Positions 1-15,195 of a DNA stretch of 64,000 bases are shown one piece after another; position 1 is the stretch's first letter; each line of letters opens with the position of its first letter. The notes beneath the pieces were generated by a model. It was not told where the DNA came from, made no database searches, and saw only the letters and a list, made by a program, of their open reading frames with translations. The DNA is taken from assembly GCA_025642075.2 (NCBI GenBank), contig JAODUO010000568.1, forward strand, positions 247,501 to 311,500, given 5' to 3'. Source of the stretch: Ridgeia piscesae (Eukaryota; Annelida; Polychaeta; Sabellida; Siboglinidae). Made by a program: the position numbers and the translations under genes.

Positions 1-62
1 TTGTCCGTGATATTTATGATATCAAGAATGTATAAGACAGATTAAGTAAGTCGATGATATGA

Positions 63-183
63 ATTGCAGTGTATCCGTGATATGGAAAGCAGTGTATTCA
101 TAATAGGATGAGCAGAGTATTCGAAATAGGGTGAGCAGTGTATTCATAATAGGATGAGCAGTGTATTCATAATCAGGTGAGCG
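63..183. repeat. 23-bp tandem repeat, about 5 copies
   Basis: The motif GAGCAGTGTATTCATAATAG (start of a 23-bp unit) recurs about five times in tandem. The outer copies are diverged. No gene is associated with it. Confidence 0.8.
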
Positions 184-2006
184 ATGTACGCGAGCAATGA
201 TTTCGTGATGGAACGACAAATAATATACGCGATGCGACGTTATTTGAACGGTTCCAGATGACGATGCAAAGAAAGAAGAGAAATAAAGTAGACGATAACG
301 AAACCGAAAGCACACGCAGCAAATGCGCAGATCTAAACAATGCAAGTTGTGAAAGGGTTGATGATGGGTGGATCTCAAAACGCAGCATTATCTGACACAG
401 TGTTTGTGGTGAATGGGTGGATGTATGGGTGACAACTGTAGTATGTTTGTTACCGCTTGTACAGTCACTACTTGAATATTTGTAACTCCATTAAAATTAC
501 AAAACAAATACATTTTCATGACTTTGTGTGCATTTTATCATAGCATCCATGACGCTCATATGAGCAATTATTACATTAGATCCCGACTTCACAAACGTCC
601 TCCTGGTACCACAGACCAAACAAAAAGAACAACACACAAACCTATTTCAAGTATTAAAACGAAACTAACTGCATATTTGGGGACCAGTGCATCAATAATA
701 ATCAATAAAACCTAACTTTTAGTAACTACAACGTAGCAATAAGTCAACAGATTACTTGAATTATATGGGTGAAGACACCTAATTTAAAATATACGGAAAG
801 TGCCATTGTGATAGAAAGCATGACATATTCAATGCCTAGCCTACTATTCCTTTTTACCACTCGTCAAACGGAGAATGTTAGCTTAATTTGCATAGACATG
901 TAGGCCAATAAAATTACCTGTTTTGTTCATATGTTTATTTTTAAGCTACTTAGCCATTTTTCCCCGAGTTAGCTATTGTGAAATGTATTATTATTGGACA
1001 TAACGTTGCACCACATTATTCCGTCAATATCATAATATTCGTTCTATCGATGTTCCACTGAATTCAAATGTGTCAGTGCCCTGTTGCCTTCATTCAAATG
1101 CTCCACATGTCAAGTAACACTTCAATTTACACACCGGCAGTAGCTATGATCGAGGCCCGGTCATTGTCTCCAAAGTTTATGAAAAGAAGTTAAGGCGGGT
1201 AATTAAAGAATCCTTAAATGCAAATAGCAAGATTCGCTCCCGAGCGCAAGCTTCACTTAGTCGGACGGCATAGAATTTTAAAATCCAAAAGACATAATAA
1301 ATGAATTCATGTTTTTTATGCATGTGGCGTCAATTATGTGTGAAAGACCCACCACATGTAACGACCCCACTGAGTGTGTTAAGAAAAATGTTAACACATT
1401 GTACAGTGTTACATTACATTGGGTTACGACGCCTGGCTTTATTTTATTTTTATTCTTGCGTCGAATATAAAATAGTTATACAATGATTAAGGCGGTTGAC
1501 TCCTATTAGTAACTAGATGGAAAATAACCAGATAAACGTTCATGCATTCATTCTTTTCACGAAAAATACTGTCACCTACCGAATTTAGAATTGCACAAGG
1601 AAAGTTTGGCAATGGCGATAAAATGTTGAACTTTATTCGGGCGGATAACTATTTGCATTGTAATCACACGGAGTCGGTGACGTGTCTGTATGAATATTGA
1701 CACACTGTTTAAGTACTGAGGTGCCCGTCGATTTTCCGTGTCCCTATTTTAAAATATAGTCGGAATAAATGCACAGGTTTAGAAACACAATTACAAGTGT
1801 TTTCATAGCAAAGTGCACGTTAGCTATAATTAATATTTTATAAACAGCATGAAGACAAACTTGTTATGTTCCAAATGTGAGCATCTGTGCCAACTGACCT
1901 AGCAATAATTTGAACAGCTGGCTTATCGGGTACTTTTTCTTGATAAATATCGTGTTAATTAAAACAAATAACTGGCCAGACTATATGGAAGTACTTTTGT
2001 GAATAG
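184..2006. other. intergenic, nothing recognised
   Basis: AT-rich sequence with only short open frames, none with recognisable protein similarity or convincing splice-site pairs. I see no RNA gene and no obvious repeat here. Confidence 0.6.
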
Positions 2007-3329
2007 GTAGTGGAAGTAGGGGCATGTCCGCACTCTGAGGCATGTCCGCACACCCTATTATTTGCGCATTGCGTAATACCTGGTTAGTGGAATCATGCTA
2101 AGCGGCAACGTCTAACCCCCAAATCAACCTTTTGCATATACTTTTTGATAGAAGTGAATAAGTCAAAAGTTATGACATAACATTTTATTTTCGTAAAAAC
2201 TGATGTAATTTTACTCATATGCTGTTATGTGTATTATATTAACTGTAAGACGTGCATATACATTTTCTTTCATAATTCCAAATTGTGTTTTAAAGTTTTA
2301 TGATGTGTGAAATAAAGGATACTTTCATAAGCAGCATTTTCGCGCAATTCAGAATTGTTCACGTGTTGGATGCTTCGAGCATGTTCGCACAGGCTTGTGT
2401 GGTCATGCCACACCCGCTGTGCAGACGTATTTCGTGCGTCGGTGCCTATAATATTATGTAGTCTACTTAGATTCATATTTAGATACTTCAGTTGCTTACC
2501 ACAAATAGTATAGGAGAGTATGTGAGATAGTATATGATGATGATTATTATTATATAATTATTTAATATTATCACACTTTTATTTTATATCATTCATCGCT
2601 TCAGCAATATGCAATAAGCTATATCGTGTTGGCCTCAAATTTTTCATGTTGTGTATCATTAAATAAATACAGCTTAATTGATCACTGCTCACAGACAAAA
2701 ATAACAAAGATGACAAATGATGTATAATCTATAATGCAGAACTTTGCCCGTATACATTAGTCCATACAAAACCATGCTCGCACGGCCGACAAACTGAGAT
2801 TTTAGTTTGACTTTACGCTTTACGAGACCACGCGGTTTTTAGCTAGAAGGCATCGACAAGCTGGGTTGCAAACTTTAACTTTCCCCGTTACAAAACCATG
2901 CTGTTGTTTGCTTTGACTACCAGAGGAATAAACGTGGACTTATATATGAAAACTTGAAACCGTTGATTTGTGATCTCTGGTGTTTCTTGTAAGTATTTTT
3001 AAAGAAAATGCACGTGTCTGTAGTCTACACATACCAATACATATTATTATTGCAGTTAATAGTCAGCTCTGTGAGACCAGCTGTTGCTTTGCCATTCATG
3101 CGGCATAACCGCACATAGTGTGCGGCTATGCCCCGTACCTTGGGGCATGTCCGCACAAAGGCATGCCTCTACATTTGGCCAAATATTAAAATATCTGATG
3201 GGATATGCGATTTCTTAACTATCTAACAACAAAGTAATATGATTGCTCATTCACCTTCTTAGCATACACAGTGCATTGTCTATAGCGTGTTTCATCTTAA
3301 GTGTGCGGACATGCCCCTACTTCCCCTAC
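2007..3329. mobile_element. non-autonomous element with terminal inverted repeats (candidate)
   Basis: The left end carries GGAAGTAGGGGCATGTCCGC, and the same string occurs in reverse complement at the right end (3301-3325). The core GGCATGTCCGCAC also recurs internally near 2040 and 3142. The interior (~1.3 kb) has no open frame that looks like a transposase. This pattern fits a non-autonomous DNA transposon. I could not identify a clear target-site duplication, so the class and exact ends are inferred. Confidence 0.55.
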
Positions 3330-3549
3330 TTTATTGTTGTACTTGATCTTAAGTATATCTGCGAAATAACCAAATTGCTTCAGTTGATACTTAAGTACAG
3401 CTGAAAAATACTTTAATTTTAAATATGTGTTGAAGAGAGTGATAAGACAATAGAGACACTGAAATATTCATACGTCAGCTCTTGTCTTTAGCTAAAGGTA
3501 AATAAGACCAGCATTGATTATCACCAGCACATGTTCACATGGGTCTAGG

Positions 3550-3934
3550 TCCGCTATAGCTACTTACCGTTACAGCTACATTTTCCCATTATAGCTACTC
3601 GTTAAGTTTGGCAGGCAAACTAGTCCCGTAATAGCTACTTATTTAATTACACAATTCAGGAGGAGCAGCAAGACGGAGCATCAACTATTTTAGATTACTG
3701 TAAGATTTCTACATGAAATGTATTAATGAAGGACACATTTTAAAAGTCATAAATATGATATATAAATATAACTGTATGTTATTCGAAATGGAAAATATAC
3801 CATAAAACATTTGCTACCTTGTGAAATGGAGACATAGAAAAGTAGCGATAACGGGATTAGTTCAATTGTCAAACTTAATTAGTAGCTATAACTGGAATAA
3901 AAAGTAGCTATAACGGGAAATAGCTATAACGGGA
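3550..3934. mobile_element. MITE-like element with ~95-bp inverted arms
   Basis: The left arm (3550-3645) and right arm (3836-3934) are imperfect reverse complements. They share repeated CCGTTATAGCTACTT-type motifs and a TTAAGTTTG(G/A)CA block in the same order. The total length of ~385 bp and the absence of an ORF fit a miniature inverted-repeat element. A target-site duplication is not evident. Confidence 0.65.
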
Positions 3935-4116
3935 AGATACCTTCACATGTGAGGCACATGTGGACCAGCCCACGTGTCATTTTTAAGACCCAGTCCCTAC
4001 TCCGTTGCACAGTTGCGTTCACCAGAATTATTTGTACTTGTACATAAGTATTTTTGAAAAGTACACACACACGTTAAATGTTATATATACTTATATATAT
4101 ATAACATTTTCCTAAA

Positions 4117-4175
4117 ATGTATGTATGTATGTATGTATGTATTTTATATGTATGTGTATGTGTATGTGTATTGTA

Positions 4176-4254
<79 letters not shown>

Positions 4255-4260
4255 GTTGTT
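4117..4260. repeat. TATG and (GTGTAT)n microsatellites
   Basis: A short (TATG)n run is followed by about 17 copies of the hexamer GTGTAT. It is open in several frames on both strands only because of its periodicity. Confidence 0.95.
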
Positions 4261-4433
4261 ATGTGTACCATTACGTACTTGTACTTAAATTCTTTGTCAA
4301 TGAAAATACTTATATTGTAATTAAGTACCTTCCGAAGTACTGTGGCACGTAAGTGAAATGTGTACGAGTGTGTTGCATGTGCGTGAGTGTATGTTTGTAT
4401 GAACGCATTTATTATGTTTGAAAACTACATGAT

Positions 4434-5104
4434 GTGTATGTGTATGTATGTATGTATGTATGTATGTATGTATGTATGTATGTATGTATGTATGTATGTA
4501 TGTATGTATGTATGTATGTATGTATGTATGTATGTATGTATGTATGTATGTATGTATGCATGTATGCATGTATGCATGTATGCATGTATGCATGTATGCA
4601 TGTATGCATGTATGCATGTATGCATGTAATGATGTATGTATGCATGTATGCATGTATGCATGTATGCATGTATGCATGTATGCATGTATGCATGTATGCA
4701 TGTATGCATGCATGTATGTATGTATGTATGTATGTATGTATGTATGATGTATGTATGTATGTATGATGTATGTATGTATGTATGTATGCATGTATGCATG
4801 TATGCATGTATGCATGTATGCATGTATGCATGTATGCATGTATGCATGTATGCATGTATGCATGTATGCATGTATGCATGTATGCATGTATGCATGTATG
4901 CATGTATGTATGTATGTATGTATGATGTATGTCATGTATGATGTATGCATGTGTGTGCATGTTGCATGTTGCATGTTGCATGTTGCATGTGTGCATGTGA
5001 TGCGTGCATGCATGCATGTATGCATGTATGCATGTATGCATGTATGCATGTATGCATGTATGCATGTATGCATGTATGCATGTATGCATGTATGCATGTA
5101 CGTA
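4434..5104. repeat. compound (TATG)n / (GCATGTAT)n satellite
   Basis: A tetranucleotide TATG block (to ~4556) passes into octamer GCATGTAT blocks. Short TATG stretches, ATGATG slips and a GTTGCAT cluster near 4960-4990 interrupt them. The structure suggests point mutation T to C on every second tetramer followed by spread of the octamer. The long open frames (to 258 codons) are repeat artefacts. Confidence 0.95.
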
Positions 5105-5975
5105 CCACCAAAAACATCACAAAGTGTAATTTGGAAAACGATGAAGTAGTAATTATGGGTAGCTTTATCTTCCTAGGAACCAGTATCGAAAACACAAGGG
5201 AAATTAGCGAAGAGATCAAAGGCTGTGGCGAGACAGTCTAAGATATGGAAAGACAAAGATCTATCGGCAACCACGAAAACCAGAATTGTGAACTCCTTGG
5301 TATTCTCATTAAGCATGAATCCTGGACTGTTAGGAAGGCGGAGAGAAAGAAAATCGATCGTTTCTAGATGGCGAATAAAGCGTTATTATCCAGATACGAT
5401 TATTAGCCGTCTTGAGGTCTGACAAATGCCACACTACTTCACCGGGTGTCACCATCTCTGGTATGTGTACGCTTCGCATATAGCAACGTGTAAGTAAGTT
5501 ATTTCATACAGTCGATGTTATGTACTCTTCCGGTATTCTCCACTCCACAGTAGCTATTACGCAGATTCCCACGCCGTGAACTTAGTACACTGTATCTATA
5601 CTTAATCAGTGACGTATTTAAATCACTAATATAAGTTTACCTTCACCTATTCCGTAACGGGTGAAGTCTGTGAGACACCTCGAGTGATAATCACACAATC
5701 TATCTCCACATATGTCAGTCTTTTGCTGTCACTTGTGGCTCGTAGAAGTTGAGGCCCGTCCAGTAGTTGACGTTGTTTTGCACGTTCTCTTTCTGCCTGT
5801 CTCTCCTTCTTTTCCATCTCGTTGTACCTTCCTTGGACGGTGGTTATTGCCAGGCGATGGTGATTAAATAGCATGTCATGTCTATATATAGGTTTAAGTG
5901 CATTAACACCAGTATATGTGGAAACCTATTGTTGTTGTTATTATTATGGTTATTATTATTGTTAGTGATATTTTT
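5105..5975. other. intergenic between two satellites
   Basis: Non-repetitive sequence. The stretch 5105-5420 keeps short open frames on the + strand and might be remnant coding sequence of a mobile element (frames read ...ENTREISEEIKGCGE and KIWKDKDLSATTKTRIV...). The second phrase resembles the IWKDK(.)IS..TK.R..NSLVFS stretch seen in craniate and invertebrate LINE-derived reverse transcriptase copies. This is a weak, recall-based assignment. Confidence 0.3.
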
Positions 5976-7980
<2,005 letters not shown>

Positions 7981-8308
7981 ATTTGTTTATTTATTTATTG
8001 ATTTATGTATTTGTTTATTTGTTTATTGTTTATTGATTTATTGATTTATTGATTTATTTATTTATTTATTTATTTATTTATTGATTTATTGTATTTATGT
8101 ATTTATTATTTATGTATTTATGTATTTATGTATTTATGTATTTATGTATTTATTGTATTTATGTATTTATGTATTTATTAATTAATTAATTAATTAATTT
8201 ATTAATTAATTAATTAATTAATTAATTAATTAATTAATTAATTAATTAATTATTATTAATTAATTAATTAATTATTAATTAATTAATTATTATTATATTA
8301 TATTTAAT

Positions 8309-8347
<39 letters not shown>

Positions 8348-8439
8348 TGTATTTATTTATTTGATTTATTTATTTATTTATTTATTTATTTATGTTTGTA
8401 TGGGTATTTATTTATTTATTGATTTATTGATTTATTGAT

Positions 8440-8506
<67 letters not shown>

Positions 8507-8745
8507 TTGATTTATTGATTTATTGATTTATTGATTTATTGATTTATTGATTTATTGATTTATTGATTTATTGATTTATTGATTTATTGATTTATTGATT
8601 TATTGATTTATTGATTTATTGATTTATTGATTTATTGATTTATTGATTTATTGATTTATTGATTTATTGATTTATTGATTTATTGATTTATTGATTTATT
8701 GATTTATTGATTTATTGATTTATTGATTTATTTATTTATTTATAG
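7981..8745. repeat. (TTTA)n, (TTAA)n and (GATTTATT)n AT-rich tract
   Basis: TTTA and TTGA tetramers run from 7981. A palindromic (TTAA)n block lies at about 8176-8285, and about 29 copies of GATTTATT at about 8505-8736. The whole segment is almost free of C. Confidence 0.95.
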
Positions 8746-9448
8746 TGTTATCCGTCCGTTTACTGGGTCCTCTGGACCTGTTGGATTTGGAATAAATACG
8801 ATACAATACAGCAATCGATGTAGCGCTGTGTGTGTATTTATGTTTGTATCGGGTGGACACTTAGTTCTAGTCAGCCTGTTCAGCAATGGTGGTGACCTGT
8901 CACGCGGATGGAGCGTGTGATCTCACCGACTGTTGTCACGCGCTGTGTAACGTCATCGTCTATACTCGTGAAGGGCTTTACACCATCTCGAAGAAGCTGT
9001 TACGAGTGGGTGCCATGTTGTTGTTTATTGGACTCAGCGACCCGTAGAAAAGGGGAGCCAGTTGTAAAAGTTAAGACGCCACCTGCCGGGAAGTGTAATG
9101 TTGTGTCGGCGGCTGTACTGGTCTAGTGTGGCACTATGGGTAGGCTGGACATAGGTGTTGGGGGGCATGTCCTTACTAGACCTTTGAAAACATTGTATTT
9201 TCGGCGACCTTTAAAGGGATGCATTTGAAAGGTTTTTAGCGTCTGAAAGTTAGTATTTTGGCGAGCCTCAATGCGGGGTGCAATTGTGGGGTTATTGCCC
9301 TCTCTGCATCCGCGTCTACTGAGCTGAAGTATCATTGTCACACATTTTCGACTCCATGGTGCCTAGTAGGGCCGCCTACATATTCTGAAATGTCGTTCTA
9401 TTATATCGTAGTGGATATGAGGCTGGGTGTTTGTAATGCAATCATCAC
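8746..9448. other. intergenic, nothing recognised
   Basis: Unique sequence with a few short open frames and no recognisable product. One GGCATGTCC string at ~9161 resembles the core motif of the 2007-3329 element but stands alone. Confidence 0.5.
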
Positions 9449-9850
9449 GACCACATAATCGAGCTAAGGAAGCAGGCATATGTTTACAATTATTCACGAC
9501 CACATAATCGAGCTAAGGAAGCAGGCATATGTTTACAATTATTCACGACCACATAATCGAGCTAAGGAAGCAGGCATATGTTTACAATTATTCACGACCG
9601 CGTAATCGAGCTAAGGGTAAGCACATATTTTCGACTCATTCCGACCCCACAAAATTCAAAAGTTTTTAAAATCAGGGATAGGGGTTTTTTTAACAATTAT
9701 TCACGACCACATAATCGAGCTAAGGAAGCAGGCATATGTTTACAATTATTCACGACCACATAATCGAGCTAAGGAAGCAGGCATATGTTTACAATTATTC
9801 ACGACCACATAATCGAGCTAAGGAAGCAGGCATATGTTTACAATTATTCA
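9449..9850. repeat. 49-bp tandem repeat, 3+3 copies with a divergent middle
   Basis: Three near-identical 49-bp units (beginning CGACCACATAATCGAGCTAA) precede a variant segment at ~9597-9695, which starts as a mutated copy. Three further near-identical units follow. No coding potential. Confidence 0.9.
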
Positions 9851-10250
9851 CTTTTTGTTATTGTTGTTTCCCTAAGCTAGTATCATTGTGATAGTATGTT
9901 AACGGAATATTACAATTTTGCATTTGTACATGAAACATCGAGCGAAAGGCGATTCACATTTGTGTGATATGATGATTTATAGCTTTTGATTTGTTCACGT
10001 TAATGTCGGTTTCGTGTCAATTTGGGACGTAAAAGAACTGAGGACGACAAACACCACTCTCAGTGCCAGCACAGAAAGGTCGACCTGGCGATAATGGTCT
10101 AAAAAAGGCTGACTAGTTGAATGAAACCTTATAGCTTCCTAACATTATAACCACAATATAAATAGACTAGTCTGCTAATAGATTGTTGCTGAGTGCTGGA
10201 AACATCTAGGATTTAAATTTACATTTGAAAGGCTGTATTTTTTATGAATA
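9851..10250. other. intergenic, nothing recognised
   Basis: AT-rich unique sequence without recognisable features. Confidence 0.5.
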
Positions 10251-10295
10251 TATTACACACACGCACGCTCATACACACCCAGACACGCACGTACA

Positions 10296-10350
<55 letters not shown>

Positions 10351-10355
10351 GCACG

Positions 10356-10412
<57 letters not shown>

Positions 10413-10657
10413 ACGTACGTACATACATACATACATACATACATACATACATACATACATACATACATACATACATACATACATACATACATACATACAT
10501 ACATACATACATACATACATACATACATACATACATACACCTATACACTAACACACTCACTCATTCACGCACTCACTCACTCACTCACTCACTCACTCAC
10601 TCACTCACTCACTCACTCACTCACTCACTCACTCACTCACTCACTCACTCACCACCA

Positions 10658-10693
<36 letters not shown>

Positions 10694-10695
10694 CA

Positions 10696-10741
<46 letters not shown>
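10251..10741. repeat. compound (CA)n, (CATA)n, (CACT)n, (CACG)n microsatellite
   Basis: Successive blocks of CA with GCAC inserts, then CGTA/CATA (10410-10538), CACT (10555-10650), CACG (10655-10692) and CA again. The 166-codon His/Thr frame across it is an artefact of periodicity. Confidence 0.97.
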
Positions 10742-12990
10742 TGACACACATATCATAACGTAGATATTGATGAGAATAAAACGGGACCCTGTCCAAAAGC
10801 AGCCTCGAGGGTCACCGTGCGTCACGATTGTGAACGTCGTGTTCTGTCATGCATGCAATGCACAGCTGTCGTTATCGGGGGAGGGGCGTTATAGCATGTG
10901 TATACGTGTATGGTACATAAAAATGCAATACCACATAATCCAAGCTTCAGTGGACTGACTTATTGGAATTCATTAATGTTGCACTCCATTCAGAAAGGGA
11001 GCGGACCGATGAGTGGTTGATGGTGTGTAGCCACGTGGAACGGTCGGTGTAGCCATGTGGAACGGTGGGTGTGTCCTATGAGTAAGGGCGTGTTTGAAGC
11101 AACAAGTTCGTTCAATGTGGAAAGTATGTTTTTGCATGTAGGTATACGAAATTAATACACACCACCACACACCATATTCCCATGCACGCATATGTGGCGC
11201 CACATCACGGATGCTAGATAATCGGAGATGTATTAGCGATTGCAAGAGATCAGTGGCGCCGCCAGACAACGAACATGTAACCATTTTAACAAGGACGCCT
11301 GTTTATAACTTCACGCAATTGCCTCGTTTGTTAGCACATTAATTTCTGGATGATTGCTAAACCAACATCATTTGTATATTTGTGTTTTTGTTACATTATA
11401 GAATTAATATTCTATCACAGCAAACATCAGCAGTTTCCGGCTAACTGTGTACATGCATGTTATGCCGCTAATTAATTGTCTAGACTTTGAAGTGCTCAAT
11501 GGATGTATTCACACCGTGAAGCTATTTTGTAAATACAATTATCCAATTAATCAAAACACTACATTAAGAGGATCTATATGGATTATCACCGACCAACGAC
11601 ATCGAGCTCCTACTAGACAATGCAGTCAGTTTCCTGTTGAGATCGAGTCTTTAACACTTTCATACCTCTCGGCATTCACACCATTAGCCATTCTTTTGTT
11701 CAACCCATCAGGCTGTCAATCGATATTTCCAATAACTATCAATTGTATGAATTACAGTTATAAAAATGCAATTACTGTGATACCATATTGAATGTACATC
11801 TAATATTATAAATTATATAAACGATATTGTGTTAGAAAATGGAGGAACAGAGGTACGAATCATAACTATGACTCTCCCCCGAACCAACGCACCAGTCTCA
11901 CATGTAAATCTTAATGATTACAATACGGTTTCTAGAATAAACTGACCACCGCACAAACTGACCACCTTTTGAATGAATAGTTTATTCACAATAAAAGGTG
12001 TTCAATATGAGTAAATAAAATATTATATGCACGCTCCTTGTGACTGAATTAATACCATGTTTGGGGAATGCAAATGTGAATATTTTTATTCGAACTGCAT
12101 AATTTACAGTTCGTGCTGAAATGTAATATGAATATCATAATTGATATTATAACGTAACATATCTTTATGACACCAATACTGTCGACTCCCGAAATCAGGG
12201 GTTCAAAAGGAGTCAGACCACATTAGCATTTTCCATAGGCGACCATTATAACGTTTCCTTCATTTCCTACGGATCTTGAAGAGCTCTGTTATTGACAGTT
12301 TCACAGCATATTTACCCTCCATAGACCGTGAACTTCTAATACCTCAGGCTCCCACAAACTTCTTTCAAACCTTACACCCCTCCATTTCTGCTTGAACCGC
12401 CCACGGATTGCCCCTGATTACATTACCAAGCAAACTGACAACTGTATTAATACGCAGAAGTGCACCGAATGACGGCTGTCATAATTTGACAACTCTGATG
12501 CCACGCTGCACGAAAATATCATTTCTAATCATTCCACACTACATAATATTTTATGGGCTCACAGAAGTTCAGACAACCTGCATAATGCTGCTTATAAAGG
12601 GTACTCTTTGGTCGGCGAACGGCGGTTGAGCACCTTATTGTGGTCTTAAATCAAAATCATTTACGTAGATAACTGCAAAATTAAATAACGTCATGTTCGT
12701 TTTACATTATTTTATTTATTTATTATATGTTTTACTTATGTGATTATTTTTTGTTTGAAATAAAACATTATCATAATGTGATTTAACGTTGTTAATTAAC
12801 TGTGAACTGAAGCCATTAAATAGCGAAATGCTTAATTTTAAGAACTGGGTCAAATAAGAAAGTCCACCACGCTTTAGTCCTCGTCTCCCCGTGATTGTCC
12901 GTGGCCTTTCGGGTCTCTGGTCGGAAACTGCCGAATGGGTTATTCGGAAGTGACGACACGAATAATTTCGTATGCTAATTAAGTAGGTCA
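10742..12990. other. intergenic, nothing recognised
   Basis: Unique sequence. A short direct duplication near 11030-11065 (GTAGCCACGTGGAACGGT and a one-base variant) is the only pattern noted. Open frames near 11447-11791 and 12716-13261 show no recognisable domain. Confidence 0.5.
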
Positions 12991-12999
12991 TAACCTTTC

Positions 13000-14230
13000 G
13001 GTATTGTCGAGTAGCGTTAGTCGGCTGGCCTTGTGTATCGTTTTGGCAGAAGTTGACAGTTTCTCGAGTGTTTCGAGGATTTAAATCGGTTCCTGGATCA
13101 AGTGTTTCCTCGAATTTATTTTTTGAAATGTCACAAGACGTATTCAAAGGTAAGGTACACCGTGCTGAAGGTATTTCTAAGAAATTGCAGCTGTTCCTTG
13201 AAGAAACTGACTTCAACACAACAGGTCGACACGAATCGCCTAGTTCGCTCCCGACAGACAATCATTTAACGAAGTTATAGAATATACAATGTTGTTATAT
13301 TTTCATTATTTCTCGTAATTTATATAGATATGTGTGTTTAACGTTGCTGTATGTCGACGTTGTTCGATTACTTTTGGATAACGCCTCCTTGTGGCGAGAA
13401 AAGTGGACTTGTTTGTTTTCGTCGACGTTCAATTTTGAATCGTGCATTCGTGTCAGCTACCCTGAATATTTGTCGAATCGCTGGTAATATGTTTTTCTTG
13501 ACTTCTGTTCTAGCGCCAAAGGCAAAGAGGCTTAATCAACGGAGAGACAGCGAGGTAATACACTTACATAATAAGTTTCGTATCTAGATAGACTGCAGTT
13601 AAAACAAGTTCGTTGACTCGTCATGCCAACATGGCGGCGGCGACCGCGGTTGAAACAACGCAAACCTTACGTCGTGAACTTGCTGCAGTTTCAGCTGACC
13701 TTTGAAATATTTTATCAATTATGTATGAAATATATCCGCCTTATACGACAGTTGAATGGTGTGTAGTTGGATGACATATCACATAACCTGTTTTTGAAAT
13801 AACACTTCATAAACGATCGTATTTTGATATGTTTGTGGTGGCAGCGGTTCTGTTTCCGACTGATGCTAGTTAACCAAGTCAGGATGTTTCGGCAGTGTTA
13901 ACTGGTTTATTTATGTGTGTTAATTGTCGGACATAAGGTATTACACGCATAACAAGATAATTCACAGAATACTATGAAATCGGGCGGTCACCTGGGGAAA
14001 TAGTGACATGTTTTTCACGATAAAAACAGACGGAACAAAAATTCCAATATGGCGCAGGTCATTGTTAATAGGCGTTGGTACGGCGGTTAGGTCGGTGAAA
14101 ACTGTTTTGAGACGCTGAACGTGTAGTGTTATATATCGTTGAATGGAATAAGTATTTGTTATATCGTCTGTTTGTCGAATTGTGAGGTGTGTACATGTTT
14201 GGCTTTTATATTGTTTGACTTGCACTGAAA
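13000..14230 (+). promoter_or_regulatory. candidate 5' region of the PHF13-like gene
   Basis: This stretch has more CpG than its surroundings. It carries two ATGGCG-centred motifs, AACATGGCGGCGG near 13630 and AATATGGCGCAG near 14047, which match the YY1 consensus common at metazoan promoters. It lies upstream of the first secure coding exon. Promoter assignment is inference. Confidence 0.3.
13128..13154 (+). CDS. candidate first coding exon of the PHF13-like gene
   Basis: ATG opens nine codons (MSQDVFKGK) that end in phase 0 at an AAG/GTACAC donor, which is the phase needed to join the exon at 15874. A stronger GTAAGG donor five bases earlier would give the wrong phase. PHF13-type proteins have a short N-terminus before the SPxxKRR segment, so the length fits, but many other short starts in 13-15.8 kb could serve. 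Confidence 0.22.
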
Positions 14231-15049
14231 ATGGTAATTTAAATGGCCCAGCTGCCCGGTACTTTTAATAAAAACATGTATTAGACATCACAATTATTAT
14301 AACACGGCTATTCTAATTATTATGACCTGGTTATTCTCAGAGTCGCTCCAGGAGTAGGACTATTCACAATTTCCCCATCAAGAAAGAAAGCAATTATGCA
14401 GCATCACGTTTACCTGAAACATTTACAATAAAATTATGAACATACATATACTGTGAACACATTATTAACAGACTGTATGTACACATCGATTTGTGCTCTG
14501 AGAATAACATACATGCTTATTCTCAGAAGGGGTCTTCTCAAAGATGTTTTGACTATAGCATACACGATTTTTCTCAGTGATGCTCTGGTAATTGCCTAAG
14601 CCTAGTTATTGTACTATGACATTGTCAGTGGCTATAATGAGAATGAATGTATCTATAAAATATGATATATCTCATCAGTATATGTTGCATCATTTGTTGT
14701 GTAAATAATGCTCAACAGGAGAGCATTACATGGTTTCAGTACGCAATTTTTTTCCGTTACACAGATGAAAACTATAAAGATCATAATTGCATTTTAAAAA
14801 CTAATATTAATACAGTATCCAAAACTGAACAGTTTACAGTAAAACATTTGCAGCTTCTGACTGCTTCCAACAAGGTTGGACCATGTGAGATCTGTGGCGA
14901 AAATGAGCATGGATATTGACCAAGTCATGGGAGGGATCTTATAAAGGTGCAACAATTATTTTATCCTGGCATAAATGTAGATCCCAGGGAAGGCAGTGAG
15001 AAGGTATCGGAATCAAGAAGATGCACAAATCAACCATTACTTAAAAACG

Positions 15050-15195
15050 ATTCAACAAATTGTAGACAGGACTTCAGACTGGAGAAAAAGAGGCATCAAA
15101 GAAGCAAGCTGGATTAGAATATCCAAGGACAACATGAAATCGGATATCAAGTCTCATGCCTATGCTGAACTCCCGAAGACCCACACACCAGTGAC
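15050..15195 (+). pseudogene. possible retroelement coding relic
   Basis: The frame contains DRTSDWRKRGIKEASWIR. It resembles the RT.DWxxRGxKEAxxIR segment found at the C-terminal end of some retroelement polyproteins (GIY-YIG or Penelope-like contexts). The flanking frame is short and ends at 15247. It lies upstream of the first secure PHF exon, probably in its first intron. Assignment rests on recall only. Confidence 0.3.

Noticed and set aside
4321..5097. 258-codon His/Thr/Ile/Met-rich open frame
   Set aside because: Entirely within the TATG/GCATGTAT satellite; open because of repeat periodicity.
13627..13704. ATGGCGGCGGCG start as first PHF13-like coding exon
   Set aside because: The frame ends in TGA after 25 codons and no donor in the needed phase was found; better explained as a YY1-like promoter motif.
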